In this document: positions 56,260 through 64,000 of the stretch, piece by piece
Numbering within the stretch: the stretch's first letter is position 1
How the letters are laid out: every line of letters starts with the position of its first letter
NCBI GenBank assembly: GCA_018350325.1
Contig: JAEVLN010000001.1
Span: 6,663,254 to 6,727,253 of the forward strand
Direction: 5' to 3'
Source: Globodera rostochiensis
Lineage: Eukaryota; Nematoda; Chromadorea; Rhabditida; Heteroderidae
Length of the DNA stretch: 64,000 bases
Made by a program: the position numbers and the translations under genes
The notes under the pieces: model-generated
What the model saw: the letters and a program-made list of their open reading frames with translations, nothing else
Databases searched by the model: none
Told to the model about the DNA's origin: nothing

Positions 56260-58805
56260 TCGATCTGTTTCACTGTGACGGCAGATTAATCAGATCCGCC
56301 CGATTAGTAATTCTGTGTACCAAGGCATCCATACTGATCAGAAAATTATCATTAACTGTCTGATCCGACATCCAGGACCAGATCAGACGGGAGCGGATCG
56401 TTTGAGTCTGGAAATTTTTACTTTTAGGCTGATAGAAATACAGCAGTTAATACAAAATTTTTTTTCCACTTTTTGAGTGTATTTGGAAAGATGAAATATT
56501 CAAAAACTGCGTTTTCACCCATACATTTTTTTCACTATATAGAATATGCTTTAAGCATAGGCTTAAGCCTAAGCCTAGGCTAGCTTAGGTTTAGGCCTGA
56601 GCCTAAGTTCAAGTGTATCACTTAAAGAAATGATTGTTTTACTTCATTTTTTTGTTGTTGAATATGTTATGTTTGTTTTGTTTTCAATTTTGGTTTAAGA
56701 AAGTTATATTTTTTAAGCATAAGTTGCTGGCATTTTAATTTTTAGGACAGTCAATTAAAAACACTTTTCCTTTTAACCAGACTCACGTCCCAGACTCAAA
56801 CGATCCTTACCGGATCAGACAATATATCGGAAAGACCGACATTTTGAAAAATCCTGGATTTTACGGACGCCTTTTCCCGGACCATAATCCAGGTCCAGGA
56901 AAAATCCAGTGTCTCGGAGGCCTGGACCTGGATTTTTTTCAATAATGTTTATTTCTTTAATATACCTAGTACTAGCACTTGTTTTAAGCTAGACAACGCG
57001 TTAATTAGGCAATCCAATCTTCAAAGTAGAGTGGGCTGGGAGTCCAAGAAGCATTTTTTTCAGTTTGGTAAAATTTTTTATAATTTTTACATTTTGTAAT
57101 ATTTAGAGCCCGGGCTGGATCCTGGATCCAGACCTGGATTTTTCTGGATCCAGATCCATAATCCAGGTATTGGACCTGGATTTTCCCTTATGTATTGGAT
57201 TTAAAACAATTGACGTCTCATCTGTGATGTATGTCATCATAAGAGGGTGTAAAAATTTAGTCCCGGTTAACCGGGACGCCCAACTTACTAAATTTTTGAA
57301 AAATTGCTTATTTTCTCGGAAAACAAAGGAAAAAGCGTCGGAAGTGTTGCATTGTTTGGACAACTGTTGAGGGAGGACCCTTTTGTTTGTAAAATTGGTA
57401 ATTTTGGACCAATTTTCATAACAAGAGTCATTAAAATTTTCAAAAATTTCTCGGCGGCGACTTTCGGCACCGCCGACCTGCTTCCCACCCGCCCCAGAAG
57501 TGAAGCAGAATTCACAAAAAAAAACTTGTATTCCTGACTAATTTCCTAACTTTTTGTATAAAATTTTCACCTAGAAAAATTCTTAAGAAAAATACTTTAA
57601 AATTCAAATCTCGGCTAAATTTGGCCAATCCTTGTAAACTTGGAGAGTAAAATGGAGAAAAATTAGTAGAATTTTACGCAAAGAGTTATTTTCACAATTT
57701 TGAAAAAATCCAAAAAGCTACGGGCCTTAATTAAACCTTATACGTTCAAAGGTCTAACCCAGCAATCGCTGGTATAGTAAAAGACACCTCTTTTTCTCTT
57801 TGCAATCCAAGCAAATTGCTTTTTTCTATCAGCAGGAATAAGGCAATATTCCAGACCAAAAAATTCATTTAAAAGATAAAGCTATAAATATTAATATGGT
57901 CTTGTCAAGTCGATTGACTGGCAGAAATTTATCGCACATTTAATAACTTTTTTTTTAATCAAATTGTTGTTTTTTGTTGAGAGATTTGCTACCAAACTCC
58001 AAAATAAACTTGCAAATATTAAAAATCTGTCACTAAAAATTTCAAATTTGCGGCAAAGGGGTGTATTTTAATCCAGGAAATCCAGGTCTGATGCCTGGAC
58101 CTGGTTTTGACTAACGACTGGATTTGGATTTCCTCGACAAAAATCCAGGGTTGAGGAGGCTCCACTGGACCTGGACTCTGGATCCAGGAAAAATCCAGGC
58201 CTGGATCCATGTCCAAGTCGGTCTCTGATTTTTTTGTTTAAATTTCAATATTTTTGTTTATTGATTGAAAGTGATCGAGCTATTTTAAGTACTATAGTTG
58301 TTAATTGTAAATGCTTAAGGGTCAGCAAAATTTCTTGGCCAATGCCGGACAGTGGTCAAGCTCCACGTCAACCTTTTCGGGAAGCAATGACAATGATGAC
58401 GTAGCGATGTCTAATGAAAGTGAAGTGATCTAAGCGGAAACGGATAGAGTGATTCGAGGGGATGCGCGCGATCAGCCTTTATATATTTATACGATTCCGA
58501 TCAAAACTCTCCGATCACCCCCCACCACCCACCCAAGTCATGCAAATACATACATTTTGGACGTTTTATGCAAGATCCTCCTCCTCGCGCATAAAATATA
58601 TTTATACAATGGCAAAAATCATGGAAAGTCCGTCTCATGCTTCAACTTTGGGTAGGCACAAGGATGTAACCGGATGCCAAATGCCCCCCCGCGGGCCTTA
58701 ATGCTGCTGTTGTGGATAGCCCTGGTTTTATATAAAAATGTTTAGCGAATTTTAATTCACCTTCAACTTTTGCTCTCTTTCCGACTGATTTTAAACATTT
58801 TGCCT
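56260..58805. other. intergenic with ctggatccagg-word repeats
   Basis: Three clusters of ctggatccaggtcc-type palindromic words (56835-56945, 57110-57185, 58070-58235), further GCCTAAG/CTTAGG words at 56550-56610, and a gtagccagg-element relative at 57380-57540. No complete gene is seen. Confidence 0.4.
58311..58433 (+). CDS. possible small or terminal exon ending NESEVI
   Basis: Forty codons from ATG at 58311: MLKGQQNFLANAGQW, then Ser/Thr-rich and acidic (SNDNDDVAMSNESEVI-stop). The cttaag before GGTCAGC could act as a splice acceptor. The composition is unlike the surrounding AT-rich DNA and resembles a protein C-terminus. No upstream exon was found. Confidence 0.25.
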   Translation: MLKGQQNFLANAGQWSSSTSTFSGSNDNDDVAMSNESEVI

Positions 58806-58866
58806 TGCCCCTGAAACCGGGCATTTGCCGGGTTTTGAGGGTCCGTGCCGAGTTCTTAAACTTGCC
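58801..58866 (-). repeat. single-unit relative of the 20-bp minisatellite
   Basis: In reverse complement it reads ...aactcggcacggaccctc, aaaacccggcaaatgcccgg, tttcaggggcaa. This matches both flanks of the 991-1540 array with about one repeat unit in between. It is the likely unexpanded state of the same dispersed element. Confidence 0.75.
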
Positions 58867-59105
58867 GGAATTTTGGCATTTTGAAGATTTGGGTTGAACA
58901 CAATAAATCGTTTCCGAGTTTGTGACTTTTGTGGCCGACGTCATCCGTCCCCCTACCCTTCCGGCCGGCCTTGTTCTACCCCTCCCCCACCACATCCCCC
59001 CCCCCCCCCCCTCCCTCCGTTTTTCGCTCAAAACATTCAAGAAAATTTATTGATATTGAAATGCATTAAACATGGTTAAAAATGATGTCATCAATACTGC
59101 CTATG

Positions 59106-62100
59106 CTACTGTTGTGGATTTTGCTGGTGGTTCATCGCCATTTGCTGCTGAGCCATCATAAATTGCTGTTGCTGTTGCGGGTTCATGATGCCCATTTGCT
59201 GTTGTTGTTGTTGGTGCATTTGTTGTACTAAAAAAATAGGGTTGGGGACAAGACGGCGGGGGCGTTTGGGCAAATATAAATTTCTGTTTCTGATCCTCAC
59301 AGACCAACCAACCGACCGTGCTGTTGTTGGGACTGATGCTGAACAAAACCGCCCATTTGCGGCTGCTGACGCATTTGCATCTGCTGTGGTTGGGCACTGC
59401 TCATGTTGGGCTGCTGCTGAACCATCCCTTAAATTGCAGAACAACATGATTTGGTTTCGAAAACTATCCGGGCATTACCCTGTTGCTGAAGAAGGGTCTG
59501 CTGTGGTTGTTGACTCTGATGCATGAACTGAGGCGGCATCATCGCTCCGCCATGACTCTGAACTCCCCCCTGCTGCTGCTGGTGTTGTGCCATTCTCAGC
59601 TGCTGTTGTGACGGCTGATTCGGTTGCATCATCTGTTGTTGCTGAGCTGCAGCGGAGCCCATCTGCTGATGCCCACCAATTTGCAGTTGTTGTTGTTGTT
59701 GCGTCGAAGACACTTGCTGTTGTTGTATCTTTTGTTGAAAAGTTAGGGGGGTGGGCAATCCCTACACTTGCTATGTATGCTATGGCTTTATTCGAAAAAC
59801 ATCGAGACTTGTTTTTGTCGCTAGGTCAAGTCTTTACAGCAGTTCTGTCCACCTGTTGTTGCTGTTGCTGCTGGTACATCTGTAACTGTTGAAAGCCTCC
59901 CAGTTGCTGCTGCTGCTGTGCAGTGGTCGCTGCCATTGTGCCCTGCTGCGGGCCCATTCCGGTACCGACGCTGAATTGCTGCTGCGTCTGCTGTTGCATA
60001 TGTGGCGGCGGCGGCGCTGCCGTACCCAACCGATAGTCCGTCGCTGGGGGCCCAAGTCCACTGTGTGAGGAGCTGTACATTTGCTGCTGCTGCTGCTGCT
60101 GCTCCATTAGTTGATGCTGCTGCTGCTGCTGTTGTTGCTGTTGGGATTGTTGCTGAAAGCCGCCCGACCCTCCGCCACCCATTTGCTGAGGCGGGGCGAC
60201 TTTCATCACGCCGCCCCCGCCGCCGCCGCTGCTGTTCATCGACGGATGGGGCGCTTGTCGCAGTTTCTTTGTGGCCGGCGGTTCAATTGTGGGCGGATTA
60301 TGCGTGTGGGCGGGGACGGTGGGAGGCACCGCAACCGGAAGGGTCGGAGCCTAAAGACAAATTTCCTTAACAAATTGAGTCAAAAATTCAAAATTTTCTC
60401 CCGACTCCCCTCCCTCACATTTTTGAAAATAGGCAAAAATTTTCCAATTTTTTAAACAAAAATTTTAAAAAATTTACTGAAAATTGAACTTTTTTGGGGA
60501 AAAATTGCTTAACAAAGGAATAAAATCCAAAAAAGCACTCCTAAAGATTGCCTTTTTTTTGGCAAATTAGCCCCCCCCCCCCCGTGGGTACGCCCTTGCA
60601 TCCACCCACCTGCTGTTTGGAACCATTGTTCTTGTCATCCGGCTCGTCCTTCAGAAATTCGCGCTTGGGATACGGAATGTCGCATCCGGAGAACACATCG
60701 CTTGTTGGCGCGGGACTATCCTCAAAAATGAATAATTTTATTTTAATGATTTGATTTATTAGTGAAAAGCAAACTTTAAAATATTTGTGTTCTTTGGCCT
60801 CAGCGGCCGTGATACGCTTCAACGGGTCCATGGTGAGAAGCCGTTCAAGCAATGAGAAGGCCTGGTCTCCCGGTCGGTGTTTGTCCATGTGACGACGCAA
60901 TGACGCGTCTTTGAACCTAAAATTCAAATAGTAGGTAAGTACTACCAGGTTACAATTTGCTTGTCAAGACAAATTTCTGAAAAATAAATTTTCGTAATAC
61001 CAATTAAACTCTTGTTGATAGAATTCAAAATAAATAATGAAACTCTTGAACTGGTAGAATTCAAAAAAGATAATTAAACTCTTGAACTGGTAGAATTCAA
61101 AATAAATAATGAAACTCTTGATTTGGTAGAATTCAAAATAGATAATTAAACTCTTGAACTGGTAGAATTCAAAAAAGATAATTAAACTCTTGAACTGGTA
61201 GAATTCAAAATAAATAATGAAACTCTTGATTTGGTAGAATTCAAAATAGATAATTAAACTCTTGAACTGGTAGAATTCAAAAAAGATAATTAAACTCTTG
61301 AACTGGTAGAATTCAAAATAGATAATTAAACTCTTGAACTGGTAGAATTCAAAAAAGATAATTAAACTCTTGAACTGGTAGAATTCAAAATAAATAATGA
61401 AACTCTTGATTTGGTAGAATTCAAAATAGATAATTAAACTCTTGAACTGGTAGAATTCAAAAAAGATAATTAAACTCTTGAACTGGTAGAATTCAAAATA
61501 AATAATGAAACTCTTGATTTGGTAGAATTCAAAATAGATAATTAAACTCTTGAACTGGTAGAATTCAAAAAAGATAATTAAACTCTTGAACTGGTAGAAT
61601 TCAAAATAGATAATTAAACTCTTGAACTGGTAGAATTCAAAAAAGATAATTAAACTCTTGAACTGGTAGAATTCAAAATAAATAATGAAACTCTTGATTT
61701 GGTAGAATTCAAAATAGATAATTAAACTCTTGAACTGGTAGAATTCAAAAAAGATAATTAAACTCTTGAACTGGTAGAATTCAAAATAAATAATGAAACT
61801 CTTGATTTGGTAGAATTCAAAATAGATAATTAAACTCTTGAACTGGTAGAATTCAAAAAAGATAATTAAACTCTTGAACTGGTAGAATTCAAAATAGATA
61901 ATTAAACTCTTGAACTGGTAGAATTCAAAAAAGATAATTAAACTCTTGAACTGGTAGAATTCAAAATAAATAATGAAACTCTTGATTTGGTAGAATTCAA
62001 AATAGATAATTAAACTCTTGAACTGGTAGAATTCAAAAAAGATAATTAAACTCTTGAACTGGTAGAATTCAAAATAAATAATGAAACTCTTGATTTGGTA

Positions 62101-64000
62101 GAATTCAAAATAGATAATTAAACTCTTGAACTGGTAGAATTCAAAAAAGATAATTAAACTCTTGAACTGGTAGAATTCAAAATAAATAATGAAACTCTTG
62201 ATTTGGTAGAATTCAAAATAAATAATGAAACTCTTGATTTGGTAGAATTCAAAATAGATAATTAAACTCTTGAACTGGTAGAATTCAAAAAAGATAATTA
62301 AACTCTTGAACTGGTAGAATTCAAAATAAATAATGAAACTCTTGATTTGGTAGAATTCAAAATAGATAATTAAACTCTTGAACTGGTAGAATTCAAAAAA
62401 GATAATTAAACTCTTGAACTGGTAGAATTCAAAATAAATAATGAAACTCTTGATTTGGTAGAATTCAAAATAGATAATTAAACTCTTGAACTGGTAGAAT
62501 TCAAAAAAGATAATTAAACTCTTGAACTGGTAGAATTCAAAATAGATAATTAAACTCTTGAACTGGTAGAATTCAAAAAAGATAATTAAACTCTTGAACT
62601 GGTAGAATTCAAAATAAATAATGAAACTCTTGATTTGGTAGAATTCAAAATAGATAATTAAACTCTTGAACTGGTAGAATTCAAAAAAGATAATTAAACT
62701 CTTGAACTGGTAGAATTCAAAATAAATAATGAAACTCTTGATTTGGTAGAATTCAAAATAGATAATTAAACTCTTGAACTGGTAGAATTCAAAAAAAAAG
62801 ATAATTAAACTCTTGATGGTAGAATTCAAAATAGATAATTAAACTCTTGAACTGGTAGAATTCAAAAAGATAATAACTCTTGAACTGGTAGAATTCAAAA
62901 TAAATAATGAAACTCTTGATTTGGTAGAATTCAATAGATAATTAAACTCTTGAACTGGTAGAATTCAAAAAAGATAATTAAACTCTTGAAGGTAGAATTC
63001 AAAATAAATAATGAAACTCTTGATTTGGTAGAATTCAAAATAGATAATAACTCTTGAACTGGTAGAATTCAAAAAAGATAATTAAACTCTTGAACTGGTA
63101 GAATTCATAGATAATTAAACTCTTGAACTGGTAGAATTAAAAGATAATTAAACTCTTGAACTGGTAGAATTCAAAATAAATAATGAAACTCTTGATTTGG
63201 TAGAATTCAAAATAGATAATTAAACTCTTGAACTGGTAGAATTCAAAAAAGATAATTAAACTCTTGAACTGGTAGAATTCAAAATAAATAATGAAACTCT
63301 TGATTTGGTAGAATTCAAAATAGATAATTAAACTCTTGAACTGGTAGAATTCAAAATAGATAATTAAACTCTTGAACTGGTAGAATTCAAAAAAGATAAT
63401 TAAACTCTTGAACTGGTAGAATTCAAAAAAGATAATTAAACTCTTGAACTGGTAGAATTCAAAATAAATAATGAAACTCTTGATTTGGTAGAATTCAAAA
63501 TAGATAATTAAACTCTTGAACTGGTAGAAGAACCTGTGCAGATCTTTCGTAAAATCGTCCTTCAGTTTGTCATAGCCCGGCATTCTCAGCATGTCCGGCC
63601 ATTCTTCCCGTTTTGGGTAACCCATCACAAAAAAAATGCGCTCCAATTGCTCTCTGTGGTAGGGCGTCTGCTTGTTGTCCTCCTGAAATTCGGTTGGTTG
63701 CCGAAAGAATCGAATTCGGACAAAAACCTCCCGGCACACAAAAATTGGCTCCGTCGTCAGCAATTCGGCAAAAATGCAGCCAATCGCCCAAATGTCGATT
63801 GCCTAATAATGATAAGGCATTAATCAATTAAATTAATTAATCAAATTCAATATTAAACTAAATTAACCGTTGTGTAGTGCTTGGAACAAAGCAACAGTTC
63901 GGGCGCCCGATACCAAAAGGTGACAACAACGGGGTCAAGTTCAGACAGAGGCTGAATTTAGTATTTTTGCGATTAAAAGTTCAAATAAAAAAGACTTTTG
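59106..64000 (-). CDS. cdk-8: cyclin-dependent kinase 8 copy 3 (partial: 5' end beyond window)
   Basis: Mediator-module kinase; exon order as in copy 1. Visible from the activation-segment exon (near 63870-63951, [17 protein letters not shown]) through [52 protein letters not shown] and the acidic [14 protein letters not shown] exon to the Gln-rich tail (59835-60338, 59483-59737, 59326-59430, 59106-59235). The tail has longer glutamine runs than copy 1. The final exon has TAG (59108-59106) four codons before the stop position used by copy 1, removing HRQY, a mild change. The N-lobe and catalytic loop lie beyond 64000, so integrity cannot be judged, but this is the best candidate for the functional parent. 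The intron between LHR and FKD (60918-63530) holds a 2.5-kb minisatellite. Confidence 0.8.
61000..63530 (-). repeat. 36-bp intronic minisatellite with 108-bp higher-order structure
   Basis: About 70 units of a 36-base monomer (ctcttgaactggtagaattc plus an AT-rich part). Three monomer types differ at aaaaTAGATAATTAA, aaaaAAGATAATTAA and aaaaTAAATAATGAA/gatttgg. They mostly cycle as a 108-base trimer, sometimes as a 72-base dimer. Small deletions appear between 62860 and 63140. Copies 1 and 2 of cdk-8 hold only about two and a half monomers at the same place (24640-24720; 48655-48735). Because 36 is a multiple of three, a minus-strand frame stays open for 621 codons (60964-62829), but it is intronic repeat. 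Confidence 0.92.

Noticed and set aside
56065..56363. Two plus-strand frames at the end of the SPRY gene as separate genes
   Set aside because: The first contains the last SPRY exon (ELFPCVSLFSSHMK); the second is its shadow in another frame.
60964..62829. 621-codon open frame of repeated [12 protein letters not shown] units
   Set aside because: It is the translation of a 36-bp minisatellite inside a cdk-8 intron, open only because the unit is 12 codons without stops. The exon borders on either side (CAC-AG|gt and ttag|GTTC) show it is intronic.

Overview
The window is eukaryotic nuclear DNA, and the gene content points to a plant-parasitic nematode of the cyst-nematode type (Heteroderidae; Globodera or Heterodera is my best guess, inferred from protein families and not tested by a search). 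Reasons: many short introns; a SPRY-domain protein and an F-box-like protein of kinds that I recall as expanded in cyst nematodes; a small secreted ankyrin-repeat protein; nematode-like TTAGGC words; and very dense small transposons, minisatellites and poly(G)/poly(C) runs. Most genes lie on the minus strand.

Layout. 0-9 kb: repeat-rich, with two large minisatellites (20-bp unit at ~1.0-1.5 kb, 26-bp unit at ~7.0-7.4 kb) and several palindromic hAT-like elements. 9.4-11.5 kb: a probable globin gene (-). 12.8-14 kb: coding-looking debris. 16.1-17.6 kb: a complete six-exon rab-11 gene (-). 17.8-22.1 kb (block A) and 26.2-29.9 kb (block B): two copies of a segmental duplication. Each holds a divergent gene pair: a single-pass membrane protein with tandemly duplicated exons (-), and on the other side of a shared promoter a small nuclear-type gene (+). 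In B that gene is a divergent histone H2A with an acidic tail. In A the promoter and 3' end are kept but the coding part is different, and a foldback transposon sits between the two genes. 22.7-26.1 kb: a 5'-truncated cdk-8 copy (-). 30.0-31.7 kb: complete six-exon eIF5A (-). 33.4-34.5 kb: a 32-bp minisatellite. 34.5-40.0 kb: inverted repeats flank an F-box-like gene (+) and a complete secreted ankyrin-repeat gene (-). 41.5-45.3 kb: single-stranded DNA-binding protein Ssdp/sam-10 (-), with a 3' fragment duplicated at 46.8-47.3 kb. 47.5-47.9 kb: the N-terminus of a SPRY gene copy (-). 48.3-50.0 kb: a second, damaged cdk-8 fragment (-). 50.0-53.5 kb: nested and decayed small transposons. 53.5-56.3 kb: SPRY gene (+) with a hAT element inserted exactly at a splice donor. 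59.1-64.0 kb: a third cdk-8 copy (-), running off the window, whose intron carries a ~2.5-kb, 36-bp-unit, higher-order minisatellite.

The genes do not form an operon or pathway. Housekeeping loci (rab-11, eIF5A, Ssdp, cdk-8) sit among recent local duplications, exon amplification and hAT-type transposition. The strongest leads are the H2A variant with its promoter-sharing partner locus, the in-frame exon amplification in the membrane protein, the secreted ankyrin protein, the cdk-8 copy series with distinct lesions, and the hAT that duplicated a splice donor through its target-site duplication. All exon models are read by eye from GT/AG boundaries and reading frame; no transcripts or searches were available.
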